A DNA stretch of 64,000 nt from Luscinia megarhynchos (Eukaryota; Chordata; Aves; Passeriformes; Turdidae). The translations under genes and the position numbers were made by a program. Under the pieces are notes generated by a model. It searched no databases, was not told the DNA's origin, and was given only the letters and a program-made list of their open reading frames with translations. This document shows, piece by piece, positions 46,944-60,108 of the stretch; position 1 is the stretch's first letter; each line of letters starts with the position of its first letter. Where the stretch lies: NCBI GenBank assembly GCA_034336665.1, contig JAPFBE010000002.1, positions 18,268,906 to 18,332,905 of the forward strand. The letters run 5' to 3'.

Positions 46944-49900
46944 GCATGCTGTGTTTCTGATGGCTCCCAGTGCAGCTGGGGCAGCCTTCATCAGCTGGGT
47001 GCACTTCCTGAGGCACATCAGCTGCTTCAATGTGGTCTCAAGAGCACTTAGGGATGTACAGGACCTTATAGGTACAGGCAGCTTTTCCATCTCTAAGGAA
47101 ACAATTTATCTTTGCAGACATTCCAGTAACAGCATGGGTGTTGGGTTTTATTTTCTCTAGATGGTACAGAATGTAATCACTTATGCAATACGGCAGACTG
47201 GGTTTCTAATCTTCCCTCTGATGTACCACTTTGGCAAGTTCTTTGGATTTATATCTGTATTTCACAGTGTTCCCCATCCTCCTCTCTTTCATCTCATTCT
47301 ATGGTGTTTCCTGTCAGTGTAGTCACTATTGAAGAAGGAGAGGAGGCAGGAACATCTTGAAATTGCTGTGGTGGAAAAACCTGGCAGTGTGGTAGTGCCT
47401 CCTGAGCAGCACTGCGATGGGGCAATGCTGAAACCTTAGCAGTGATTTTGATGTGAGCAATGCTGCACCCTGGGACCTCGATCCTTCAGCCCACATTAAG
47501 GTTTTGTGGTATGAGCCAGGCCAGAGAATTTTCTGAGCCTAAAATAAGTAAATAAAACTACACTGCAAGTCCAGTGTCTTGACATAACCAGGAATTCCTT
47601 CAGCCAGTTTTGCTGTTGAAGTCCCCATATTGTCAAGGTACAACTTTATAGTTTTGGACTTTCTTTCAAACAGCTTGTGGTGAGTCTTTGTCATACCAGT
47701 CCTCTCTGCTGTGTGGTCCCAGTCTGTGTCTGTCCTCCATTTCATCCATTTTTTTGCCACTGCTCTTTCCAGATGAAAGTGTTTTGCTTGATCTGGCTAT
47801 ATCCTCTGGTTTCAAGCAGAAAGTCTTCAAAATTTAATTATCTGTTAGCTCAGTCTCACCTGTGTTTGGGGTTTCATCCTAAAGGGAAGGTAAACCCCAG
47901 AAAATTAGCAGAGAAACGACCTCTCAGTACTGAAGTGGGTATCAGTTATATGAAGGTCTGCACAGAGAATTTATTTCAGTCAACCAACATAGTCCAACTG
48001 TGATAACAATTCAGGGAAAATTTTCTAAGATTGATCTTTTCAAGATTTCTTTTCCCTCTACAGAATACTCTGATGTGAGATACCCAAGAGTCTACTTGAG
48101 TCTTTTTCTTAGCTTGGCTGTACTTGGGATTTTTTTCATATTACTTTTTTTGTCGGCCAGTGGGAGCAGTTTGCTATTGTAGACAACACTATAGAAGAGG
48201 AGTGTGTGAGCAAGCAACTGTGATTTGGAGGTGAAAGAATCCTACAGTGTTATTTGCTTCCCACCTTCTGCAATTGCAGTACCAAAGCTCATTGTAGTAG
48301 TGGCTCTAGGCCTGTTTGTTTGTATTCATCATCCACAAGGTACCAATGTTTTTCTGAACTCTTATGCTTATTGTTATGTGTTTACCCTTGGAGATGCTGA
48401 CAAAAGAGTTAGGAATGGAAAAAATATTGTGTGTTCCTGATCTGGGTCTGTAGTTCCCTAGGAATCCAGGGAGGCCTTGAATTTGCTTTCCTGTTTTTAG
48501 GGAGCAGACCAAGCTATGAATAATAAATGCAAGCTCTGGGGCAAAACAGTTTTTCATTCATAAAATTCAACATTAAAGACTGAATAGTAATTTCTTAGCC
48601 TGCTGCAAAGCAATAGGAACTCCATGTCAGGACCAGAGAGCTACTGACAGCTTCTTCAGCTTTTGCTGTGCCACAGTTAATGAATTGGTTCATCTTTGAT
48701 TTTTATATAGATAGAACAAAGATGTCTCCAGCTAAGTGATGCAGATTAGTGTAGTTTTCAATCTGAGGAGTTTGAACTTGGAAAAATAAAGGCAAAGCAA
48801 GTCCCTTTCTTCTGCTGGCTTCTCGGCTTTCAGAATGAGAAATAGCTGGGGCATAACTCGAATAAATCAGAAGGAAGGAGGTGATGAAAGTTGTGGTATT
48901 CTGTTTGGGGCTGAATCAAAACTTACTGTGTAGATACTGAAGTTTCTGCTTCAGTGATGATGGTGTGAGAAATCAAATCATAGGACACTAATAATTTTCT
49001 GTAATCTGGATCCTGCATTTATTTGTATTTCAGCATCTGAGGGGTCCTGTTGGAGCCCAGGCAGAACATTGCAGGGAGGGAGGGGTAAGTTGCTGTCAGT
49101 GATGCAGTGATTGAGGAGGATCTCTGATTTGAGTGCTCTTGTAAAGAGCATCTCAAGCATTCAGTAGGGAAATCTGATTGTGACTTGCTCTCCTCCCACC
49201 CTGGAGCAGGCTGTTGTTTTCTGAACTGATGGCTGTCAGGTAGTAGAAGGAGGTGAAGGTTTGCAAGGGGCAAGAGAGCATCCTGGATCAAAGTGTTTGT
49301 TTTTTCAAGGTAAAGCTGCATTAAACTGGGGAGAAACAGACCAGCAACAGTGAAGAGTATAATCTGTGCATTTTATCACTCTGCTAAACCCAGCTGTAAA
49401 ATTTACCATAGGAAGGCTAATAAAATGGGAGCCACACAAGCAAACAGAGGGCATGGGATTATCAGCAAACATTTATTTTGGCTCTGGTGGAGCCACTCCC
49501 CTGATCAAAGAGGTTGGAGTTTGAACCTCTTTTAAGTTGTTCCCTGCTTGGACTGGGAGTGCCCTGATCTTGCATTGATGGCGTCAGTATCGTCTGTGCA
49601 GCTGCGTGGAAGAGAGAAAGTATCAGGAGGGACAGGGAAATTGTGTGAGGCTGCTTTACTGCAGGGTGAGACAACAGAAGCTTATTTTACCTTTGCCAGC
49701 AACCTCCTGGTTTAGGAAAACAACCTTAGGCTTATTGTATAACTAGATACTATAGGTATTATCACAGGCCCAACAGGGAATGCTTTACCATTTGCAGGCT
49801 CATGTCTGGCAGACTGAGTAGCTTTGTAATCCTTATCAACAAAATAGCCCGCTGGCAGAAATCACCTTGAGCCCCAGGCTCTTCCCTTCCAAGCCTCTTC

Positions 49901-52680
49901 TGTGACTGATCTCTTTGTTCAGGGTTCCTCCTTTCTCCTCCAGCAAAAGTTGCTTGAATCCCTCTTGCAATGAGTCTCTTGGCTGAAACGAACATCTCCA
50001 CTCTGATCCTTTCAGGCTACATGGTTGATGTCTATGGAGAGGGGGCTCACCTGGTGAATGTGGTGTCCTTGTTCAGTCTTGCTGGCTGGAGTGATACATA
50101 AAGTACATGGGTGAGGAACAGAGTAGTCTCACGAGAGAACCAGAGGTAGGAGAAGGTTTTTATGTTCTCAGGAATGGGATCTTTCTATGCAAACATCTTG
50201 CATCTCACTTTATGTGCTAAAGGCAGAACAAAGGCAGCTTTACTTCTGACTTTCCAAGGGTTTTTTTCTCTTTATCTGTTTCATCCATTCCATATTTCCT
50301 TTCTTTATGTTGTACTCTATTGGGGAGATTGTTGTAGACACTTGTGTGCTTGAGTTCAGATTCATTTTAACGTCAACTCATAATGTGTTTGCACTAGGGA
50401 GGCAAGGGAGGAGCTGGGCTTGAATGTAGCTCTCGTGGTATGAATGGCTCTCCTTCCTGGGTCAGGGCAGTGCTGAAGCACCAGGGAGACCCCCTGCCTC
50501 CCTGCTGAGCAGCAAGGGAAGAGGGCAGGCAGCAGGAAGTTAACTTTCTGGATGTTAGACTGCAAAGGATTGCTCCATAATATATGTTTTACTGTTCTTA
50601 TTTTTAAATAGCTCCACATTATCCAGCCAATGCTAGGCCAGAATACTTGTTTTTGAGGCCTCCTGGAGGTGTGGACGTTGGGAGGAAACGGAAGCAATCT
50701 GTAAGGCTGACAGAGCAATTCAAGCAAGATTTCACCCTTGCTTTTCCAGGGTACTATGTGTGCCCTTCTGCCCTCATATCTGCCACAGTCAGCATTCTTG
50801 CACTGCATGAGGAAGGTCCTGCATCCGTATGTGAGGTCTGGGAAGGCTTTCCTGTTCTTGGCTGGTTGATCCCTGTAGCATATGCCCCATCCTACTGCTG
50901 CACAGAAATGAGGCTCTCAGCAGTTACAGCCCTGTAAGGAGTCTGGGTGAGATCTGGATTTGTGGGTGTACCTTCATATTGGAGCAGGGAGGTGCTGCTA
51001 TGAAAGACTGACGGGAGACCTGTTCATATCTGGCAGTCTGGGACTTTGCCTGCTGGGACACAGAAGTCCCTGTGACTGGAGTGTGCATGACTTGGTAGAA
51101 ACATTGTAGTAGTTTTATCTCAGCTTTAGCTGATCAGTGAGTGTTTTTGTAGCACACTGATCATTGTGTTTGCCTGAGCCCTGTGGGAGCTCCTGGGGAG
51201 CAGACTCCCATCCCATCTGTCTCACTGAAGCATTTGTCAGTCCTGAGAAGGTTACTTCAGAATGATCCATGAAAGGGATTGGCATTTGTGCTCTAGGTGG
51301 GTTCTTCTTCATGGTCCATTACATGAGAGTCGAAGGTAAAGATAAGTTCATACTTTACCTTACCTGTGCCTTTTGGGACAAAAACTTAATTTCAGTTGGA
51401 ATAACACCCTTTAGATATTCCTGCTCCCCATACTCTCTTTTCTCATGCTGCAAAACACCATCAAAATAACAAAATGCCACCACACTGGGATTATTTCTGG
51501 GCTGCACTGGAGAGCGTAGGAGATGGTATATGAGAAATTTTAGCAACGAGTCTTTATGGAAAGAGCATCTTTCAACATAATAGAGGTAACAACATAAAGA
51601 CACTTCCAATTCAGGCAATCTTGCCAGCAAGGGCTGAGAATCTGGCCCAGAATCTGACCATGGGGTTCACTTGTGCCTCATACCACTCACTTCAAGGAGA
51701 TCTGTGTGGAAATGTGCAGATCTTTGTTTTAACAAAGTCCCACCACCTTCTTGCTCAGACTGCACATCCCTGGAGGATATTGCTCTCACCTGTGCACAGC
51801 TGAGCTGTGTTCAGAGCCTAGTTGTTGCTAGAGAGCCCTTACTAAGCTTTTTGAGGCTCCTTCAGAAAGATAACTGCAGTAGCTGCCAGATGCACTAGAA
51901 TTCAGGTGTGAGAGCATGAATATACTACAGATCTTCTGGGACAGCAAGGGATTCTTTTGCTGTGCTGGGATCAGTGAAGATGAACTCTCGTTCTGTTGCT
52001 TGACCATGCCAAAATGATGCCTGATTAGAAACAGGAATTCAAAGAAGAAACCAAGGCAATTCTTAGGCAGCAGAGATCTTGAGCTACCAACCCCTGAATG
52101 ATCTTTAGACAGCAAATCTCCCTCTCTCCGTGGTATGACAAGCATATCTTTCTCCTGCTGTGGAGAAAGCTCCAGGTTAAGAGGTCGAATGTAGTTTTAA
52201 GATGTAGTCTTGGTATCTCAGTTCAATTCCCATAGAAGAAGGGTAAGTAATTTTTGTTCACCTGGTGCTGGGCGTGAGGCTCTGCAATGTTCGTGTGTGA
52301 GGTGGACAGTGAAGGGTCAGAGGATCTCAAGGGCCAGAAGTGTGATGCTTTAGAGATTGAATTTCTATTTTTTTGGCCAGCTGAGACCTCTTAGAGCATA
52401 TTCTGCTACAGATGCTCCGGGGGAGCCTCTGTACTATGTGGAGGCAAAAGCTGGTTTATTTGTTATAGTGGGCCTGGGGGGGGAGCTTCAGATGTGCCCA
52501 AGGCTATAGGGAGCCTGGTGAATTTGGTTAAGATCTTGGCTATTATGGGATAAGTTTCAAATACAAGTGCTTGAACTAGCACTGTGTCCATTTTTAGTCT
52601 GCTGAGTCTTTCATCAGATAACCAAGAAGCTTGGTGGCAGGAATTTGGGTTTTAGTCATGCTTTTGTTGTGTAATTGCAG
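46944..52680. other. noncoding stretch, no gene recognised
   Basis: Several acceptor-like tracts precede open frames (47773, 48064), but their phases do not fit together and no domain is seen. A G-rich patch (GCAGGGAGGGAGGGG, about 49070-49085) and a G8 run (about 52478-52485) are the compositional notes. No repeat family was recognised. Confidence 0.5.
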
Positions 52681-52822
52681 TGAAACAGAGCTGCGCAAGT
52701 GGACTTTTTTTGTGAATGCTGCTGCTGAATGGAGTTTTGTTAGCTTCTCCTCAGGGCATGGCTCTTCTGATATCTCATGGGAATCATGGGGGTCAGATGA
52801 ATTTGAAGAGCTGCTGGCATGA
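52681..52822 (+). CDS. candidate terminal exon, acidic C-terminus
   Basis: The acceptor CTTTTGTTGTGTAATTGCAG precedes 52681. The phase-1 frame then reads ETELRKWTFFVNAAAEWSFV and ends with the acidic, tryptophan-bearing tail SWGSDEFEELLA before TGA. The composition is more protein-like than most frames here. There is no recognised family, no upstream partner and no AATAAA immediately downstream, so this is a weak call. Confidence 0.22.
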
Positions 52823-55800
52823 GGAGAAAAAATACAGTACCTGTGTCTATATAGTGATACTAATTTAGTATTTGTGTGGACCTAAAATGCAGCAATGATG
52901 ATGTATTGGATGAATTGTTTCCAAAACAATTTGATTTGGGGAGTAGTGGTCAAAGCTGTGATGAAGACTTTGGCCTTCTCTCTTTTCTTTCTTTTTTCTC
53001 CTCTCCAAACCAGGGTGCAATAGGAACGGGCTGACAGTGCAGTGTATTTAATGTGTTCTATCCCATCTTGTGTACTTACTGGTTCACATTCAGCTGTGGC
53101 AAGCCTCCCTGTGTGAGCAGGTCTCAGACTTGCTCTCTGTTGCTGGGATAGCAGGTGAGAGTTTTGCTGCACAAGAAGAAAACAAGAGACTCTCCCTTGC
53201 TGCTAGCTCTTGGCCGCTCTGAAGTGTTGGTCATCTGTGCACCAGGGATTCTTTGGCTGCTCAGGAATTTGTTTGAGCTGCAGAATGTGGGTGTGTAGGA
53301 TGGAGGCCACATGTCAGAGCTCCTGGGTGGCCAGATGTGAGCCACAGCTGCCCTAGCTGTATATGTTGAACCACTCCAACATGAGGCATGCAGCCCAATG
53401 CTTGTGACCAGCCTTTGTAAACTTGTGCTCAGCTCCAGGAGCCTGTGTCTCTGATTCCTGCCCATACTTTTTCAAATCATAACTCAACCTACCCCAGGGC
53501 AGAATCCCAAACAGGTCTCTACACTCTCCAACCCAAGATCCTAATCCCATGTGCTGCCCTATGCTCGGTTATCTATCTACCCATCAGCTATGCCAGCTAC
53601 AAAGACTCCTGGAACGAGATGGTTTGGGGATGTGCTGCACTTGGAATATAATTTGTGTTACTTATCCTGGTGCTTCAAAGCAAGGAACAGTTTGTCCTCT
53701 GAATATAAAATATGTAAACATGACTGATACTTCATATTTAAAATGTGTTCTTTGAACTTGTTTCCCTCATCAGCCCCTTCCCCTTCACCCCTTAAACTTT
53801 GGAGAAATTCTAAAATCATGACAAAAAATGAGAAAAAAGACTTTTTCGTTATGAATTTATTGAGAAGCAAGAAGAGCACATAGCCTAGATACAGAATGAT
53901 TCACATATCACTTAAAAGACATTACAGAACAAAAAATTCCAGGTAGACTCTAGAAGACTAGAATGAGTCCAGTGACAGGACATCGATCACTGGAATAAAG
54001 GCATGTTCATCCTGTTTGCTTTTGTTCTGTGGTTACAGCAAAAGCTGTGCTAGTGGAATCTCCAGACAGTCTCCAGAGAAGATTTAAGATGTTGAGTTCT
54101 GTAACTGCATAATATCTGATATATGTGAAAGTCATCTTCTAGCCTGTGTTAGAAATGGATACCTCCATAACTTACTGCAAAAAAGTGTTTAGGCTCTCGC
54201 CTGTTCTGCCTCATGCTATTTTCATCCTAAGATGAGAGTGTTGGTATTGGATACTTTCTTCTTACAGCTGTATAAATTAGGAGAAAAAAGTAGGCTACAG
54301 TGTGCATTTAGAGATAAAATTACCACCAGAGGATCTAGTAACTTCTTGAAAATAGCAAATCATAATGAGGAACAGCATCAGAATCACCATGTGAGGACTA
54401 TTTTCTTCAGAATCACTGTAGCATGCAAGCAGCCTACTTGACTTGAATAGTTTTGGTAGTCTGTAGTTTTCATGAAATCAGTTTGTTGCTAATAATAGTC
54501 TAAATTATTTTTCACAGTAAAATCGGCACAAGCGACAATGACGTGATCTTGATTAGTCAGCTTTGCTGAAATAGTGTAATCTCCCTGTATGAGACAAATG
54601 CAAAGCAAGAGATTAGCTCATCAGTACTACATAACTGCTTAAGTTTCTGAGTCCTCTTTCTAGAAACAGAACAATGCTTTTCCCATCAAGTTCCTCCAAA
54701 ACCTTTCTGGTCCAAATGTTTCAGAGGTGGTAAAGGACGTGCCCATATTCTCTGCCAAAATACTCTCCTCAGAGATATCAATGCTGACAGCACAAACTGA
54801 AAATTAAACAGTGCAAGGGGAATGAAATGTTTTGCTGCATAAAAAAATCCCTTAATATCTGTGTAAATTTTCATGATTCTTATAAGCAAGCACAATATGG
54901 CCTGTGCTGTTTAATAACTGGAAAAAGAGGCACTTAGTTCTCTGGCACTTCTCTTACATGGAACTTGTTGTTCACTGTTATTGATATGAATTTTTATAAC
55001 AGAGCATGCTGGGGGAAGTGTGTGTGTGTGTATAGATGACTCAATCTATAATTAATTCCTATGTAATAAAACCAGAAGTAGTCTAATTTCCAATTGTGTA
55101 GTTGAAGTTAGGAATTCTGGCTTTGGGGAGAACTTATACCATTACAGCACAAAAAGTATCTGGACCTTAAAGAAGCCATGGCTATTTTGTATTGGCAAAA
55201 ATTGCTCTGTCCAGACACTTGGAGAAGCACTGTACAAGGAAGTGACCAAAGCAACTTTAACAGATTTGGAAGAAAAGGTGAACTAGATTTTATTCACTGT
55301 ATATTGCTAGCACTGCAGTAATTATTTCTGAGTGTGGGTTGTTTTTTTTGGTTTTTTTTTTCTGGAGCACATAAGGGAGCAAAATATGGGGTAGGAGAGG
55401 TTGGCATCAGTGACCTCCTTGCTTTGAACTACAGAATGCTCTTGCCCTGTTTAGAGCCCTTCTGGTTGTGGAGTAGAAGGAGGCATGAGTAGAATGAGTC
55501 AGGCTTTTACAATAGGATTTTTAAGGCAATATCTGCCTTGCGTCCTCACAGAGAGGTTCAAGTTAAGAGTAAAATCTAAATTTAGAGAGAGGCCCAATGG
55601 CAACATGCTCTTGAGAATAGAGCCTGGTTGTAATTCCTGTGTGGAGCATGCAAACATCCCTCAGGCTTCTCAGATGAGGCTGTTCTTTGCAACGAGCAGA
55701 AGATGATTGCTGTATGGAATAATTCCTTTTTGTCAGCATGGGAGGATGGTGTTATTTGCCTGATTGATTAATTAACAAAAGAGGCTTCCTATTTCTTTTC

Positions 55801-58800
55801 TCACAAGCACATTTACTCTCTAAAAGCTTATAATTTAATTCATGGAAGAGACTTCTTAATAACTAATTTTCATGCTTATTAGTGATTAGATTTCTTTTTT
55901 CTCCTTCAGAATAATTTTTTGTTTGTGGTGAAAAATGTTACTAAGAGAGTCTTGTGATCAGTCTTGGAGTTTCTGGCTCCAGAAACTAGCTGAAAATTCA
56001 GTGTGCGTGTTTCTATGGCTTCTTCTTGGTTTTAGGTCCAGCTCCCTGCATGAAAACCTTGGGAAAACGAAGGTCCTGGTTGCTGCTATGACCAAAGGGA
56101 GATTGAGACATATGAGATGGTAGCACTTACAGAGGCTCGATCCTTCAGAAGCTGGCTATCCTTGTTATCACCTCTTCAGGTCTTGGCAAGCCTGGTTCTT
56201 TGGGACTCATGTCTTTGTTCTGTATCCCTGTTCTGATCCTATTTTCTTTTCCTGCCTGGAGCAATCCAGTGCTGAGCAGATCCCAGACCTCATCTTTGAG
56301 CCCCTGACATATGTTTTATATCTGCTGCTGAAGAACTGAGAGCTCGTGCTGTGCCTCTCCGAGTAAATCTAAGGAGTATTTGACTGACCACCTGAACTCT
56401 ATGCTTTTGCCGTGGTGACTGTGATCCTTTCTTTGCCAAATTCTCAACAAGATGCCTTGATAATCAAAGACTTTGCCTTCTTCCCTTCAATCCAATCTCT
56501 TAGTTGTATGTCTCTAAAAAGTCCTTTGTGATGTACTGATCAAATGTATCTTCATGCTGTGCCCAGTAAAGAGACTGTTGCATTCAGTAATTGAGATCTA
56601 TCTTTTCTTGCAGTGTGACTCAGTCGAACTTCTAGGAGGAGACTTAGCTGTGTGTGGAGAAGGCTGCCAGTAAAAAGTGTCTGTAATGGATGACCAGGAA
56701 ATTCAGAGCAGTGCCTAGAGTACTGCCTGTTTTCTCACCTTCCTAAGAAATTATTTTCTTATTTTAAGGCTCCATAAATCCAGAGAAAGTGTTCTTGGCC
56801 TAATAACTTGTACCTTCTGTTGCCACCTAGAAGACCTTGGTCTCTACGTGACACCATGTATGTACAGTGGAACACGTTCAATTGCAATAGCTATATAAAT
56901 TGCCTTTATAGCAATGAGCTTTTCCAAATTGTTCAGTTCACTAAGGACTGAGCAAAATTGCAGCCTTGGTCTCTTGGGAGTCCCCTGGAACTGCTTCTTT
57001 TCTTGCTATTTTAAGAGTAAGTGTGGGGGAGCCTACTAAAGGACTCCATGGCTCTCTGGCTTAATGCTACTGGTACAGAGATCTGCTATCCTGAAAAATA
57101 ACCTTGTCTCTGGGTAGTAGTGCCTCTAACTCTTAATTTCACATTGAAAGGGATTATTCAGATCCAGTGTGCCAGCTGGGGAAGTCTGGGATGTGCTGAT
57201 GTGATTGCTGGTAGTCCTCTGACCATACCTCATCCAGAAAGCCCTTCTGCTTGGGAACACAACTGTGACCGACTTACCTGAGGGATTTCTTTGATTCCCA
57301 GTGTGACTGGTCCTTCATAATAGAGATGTTCTGGAAAGCAACAATGATGATGGATGGTTAGGCATGCAGCATGTGAAGGAAAAATTCAGCTGATCATAGA
57401 TGCTTTTTTTGTAATGGCATTTCAAAGCCTCCAGTGGCAAGTATAATGGAACTGCAAAATGCTCCATACACAGTCCTGCAGCAGCCCTCTTGAGGGAAAT
57501 ATCAAGATGTATACTGCCTTATGGGGAAAGCAAGGCAGAGCTTGGGCTCAAGGAGCATCTGCAGCCCTTGTGAATGGAAAAGGGGGGCATGTCTTTGCAC
57601 AACCAGGTGGGAGTTCCTATGCCCTCACACATACTGAAAATGAAAGGGGAGGGGGGGACTGCCAGACTCTAGTCCTTTAGCATGAACTATTAAACACCTG
57701 CAGCTGCAGTATTCAAGCTGCACTGTTTTGGTAACTTTTAGAAAAACCAGTCTGAGCTGAGTGTTTGTGTAGGTGTGGACTCCTGACTGCTTGCTGAATA
57801 TGACTTTAAAGTAATAAGAACATGTCTGTCTCTCTGCTGAGGGAGCATTCATTAAGAAGTTACATGAGGTATTAAAGTCATCACAACTGTGTTGGTGACT
57901 GGAATAGAGACTGGGAGTTCCATCTTCCAACCCTCATCTCCCTAGCCATATGAGGCATGCCTGCTCTTGACTATAGAAGAAAGGGCAACTTTGGCATTAA
58001 TGGAGAGAATTAGCAAGCTGTTCTGCAGTTCCTCCTACTTTTTCATAGCTTGCTGGGCCAAACTGTGCAGACTTGACTGAAAATAAAACTTGTAGATGTT
58101 TCACTATTTCAGAATTTCTTGCACAACTTGCCCCACAAAAGTAATGGAAAAGTCTAAGAACTGTTTAAGGATTCTTTTTTGTAGGTGTCATGAAATAGTC
58201 CTTACTTTGACAGTGACAGAGGAGTAAGTGTTTCATCATGTTTATATGAGTATGTGCTGGCATTTTGATGCTTGTCACTTCTAGAGAGTTGTTTTAGTCT
58301 AGTCTCACTGTTGGTTTAAACTGTTTCTTGTGAAAGGTTGGGTAAAAGCTTTGTAACATCTTTAGATCATATGGTCCATCTCACCATGCATGGACTTTGA
58401 AAACAGTCTACAAAAGCTCTTCCCACACATGATATGAAATGTTTGTCTTGTAAGAAAATTGTATGAAAAGAACCATGACAATAAGATAAACTAGGAAAAG
58501 GAGAAACCTGAGATATCACCAATGTTCTACACCTTTGCATTTATGAGAAGTTTGTATAATGTAATGCTATGATGATTCTGGGAGGTGGAGAAGATGCAAA
58601 ACAACCCAGTGTTGCCCTGAAAAACCTAATCCCAAAATAGAGAACAGAATAAGTATGTCTGATCACCTATGCTACAGCAATTGTACTGTACTCATTCCCC
58701 TCTGCATCCCTGGCTAATTCATGTGGACAACAAGAAGTCTTGTTGTTTTCAGACAACAGTCACCATTGCCGCTCGCTTCTGTGCACGAAGCAAGAGCCCA

Positions 58801-59694
58801 GAGTCTGACACATCTCCACTGCAGAGAGCAGTGACTCAAAAATTTTAAAAATACAGTACAGCCCACCTCTTGGTTCACAGCTTTAATAGACTCTAAATGG
58901 GAATTAAAGGCACTGAAGTCTGCATAACTTAGGTGATGAGTGACTCCCGAGACTGAAGCTTTGTGTGTTGGTGTGATCCTAAGGCGTATTGGGAGCTGCC
59001 CCCTTGGGGTGGTATGTACCATGCAGTGGTGGGGCTCGTGCTTTGTGTGTCCTTTTGTTCAGTAGAGAGCCTTGTAGGACTACCTTCATTCAACTCACAG
59101 CCTAGCAAATCTTGGATGACAGCAGAGGAGAGTGGAGAGGAAACTGGGCTGCGAGCAATCACGCAAAGTCCTTCTGCACAGGGACAGGGAAGCTTCTCTT
59201 GGATCATGTGGCTTGTTAGGATCTCATCTAGGCTGTCAGAAAGCCATCCAGAATGTAAAAACATAGATGCAGCATTCAGGCTCTGCAAAGCCTGTATTTT
59301 AAAATGAAGTAGGTGTCATCAGGCCATAAATTTGCTTCTGAAATGATGGCAATGCTAATCTCTCATCTAGTGTAGGTAGAAGCTATTTTTCCCCACACAC
59401 TTCACTGTGATAAAGTAACTAGATGAATGCAGTCTCAGGGCTCTGCCTCAGCCCACTCTGAGAAGTTTTCCTTGATTGCTCTGATGTGTTGTAGCTATGC
59501 TTTTGCTCAATTATCAAAGAAATTACTGTCATGGGCTATATTATCTTTTAGGGAGCCTTCAAATGTGGAGCAGCAGGTGCTGTTTGTTCAGTTTGAGGTC
59601 CACATTTAGTGCTTTATGCTTCAGCTTTACCCTTTTTTGCTCTTTTTAACCAGGGGTCTTGCAGTGGTTCACAGCTAAATCATATGGAGCTGAT
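52823..59694. other. noncoding stretch, no gene recognised
   Basis: AT-rich DNA without a recognised gene or repeat family. A short GT microsatellite lies at 55018-55032 and T/G-rich runs lie near 55340-55362. Confidence 0.5.
55018..55032. repeat. (GT)n short microsatellite
   Basis: About seven GT units. It is short and of minor note. Confidence 0.85.
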
Positions 59695-60108
59695 GGTAAA
59701 GACAACTGATATAATTAAGGGACTAGAACATCTCTCCAATGAGGAAACTGAAAGAGCTGGAACAAAAGCATTAAGGAACAGCACATCAATATGTACAAAT
59801 ACCTGAAGTTGGGGTTGTAAAAGAGGATAGAGCCAGTCTCTCTCTACTGGTGCCTAGTGGCAGGGCAGAGAGGCAGTGGGCACAAACTAAAACACAGGAA
59901 CATCAGGAAAGACTGTTTTTACTGTGACGGGTGACTGAGCACTGGCAGAGGTTGCCCAGAGAGGTTGTAGAGCATCCATCCTTAGATATATCTAAAAACT
60001 CTGCCCTGGACAACTGGCTGTCAGATGGCCCCGTTTGAAGTAGGTGGAACTGGATTAAATGGCCTTCAAATGCCCTTTCCAACCTCATCAATTCTGTGGT
60101 TTTGTAAC
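59695..60108 (+). mobile_element. CR1 LINE fragment with complete 3' end
   Basis: A sense-strand CR1 3' segment. Hallmarks in order are GGGACTAGAACATCTCTCC, GAGGAAACTGAAAGAGCTGG, AGAGGATAGAGCCAG, AGGCAGTGGGCACAAACT, AACACAGGAACATCAGGAAA, GACTGAGCACTGGCAGAGG, TTGCCCAGAGAGGTTGT and CCTTTCCAACCTCATC. It ends in the CR1 tail ATTCTGTGGTTTTGT. It is 5' truncated as usual, with no reverse transcriptase left. A small deletion relative to the remembered consensus lies after ACACAGGAA. Confidence 0.93.

Noticed and set aside
47773..48182. Two neighbouring plus-strand frames after acceptors (47773-47889 with a donor-like GTAAAC; 48064-48182 with a hydrophobic C-terminus).
   Set aside because: Joining them in the required phase gives an early stop, the donor is weak, and no family is recognised.
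54269..54441. Open frame after acceptor TACTTTCTTCTTACAG with a weak donor CCAT|GTGAGG.
   Set aside because: Composition is low-complexity N/H/Q-rich at the end, the donor lacks AG, and no homology is recognised.
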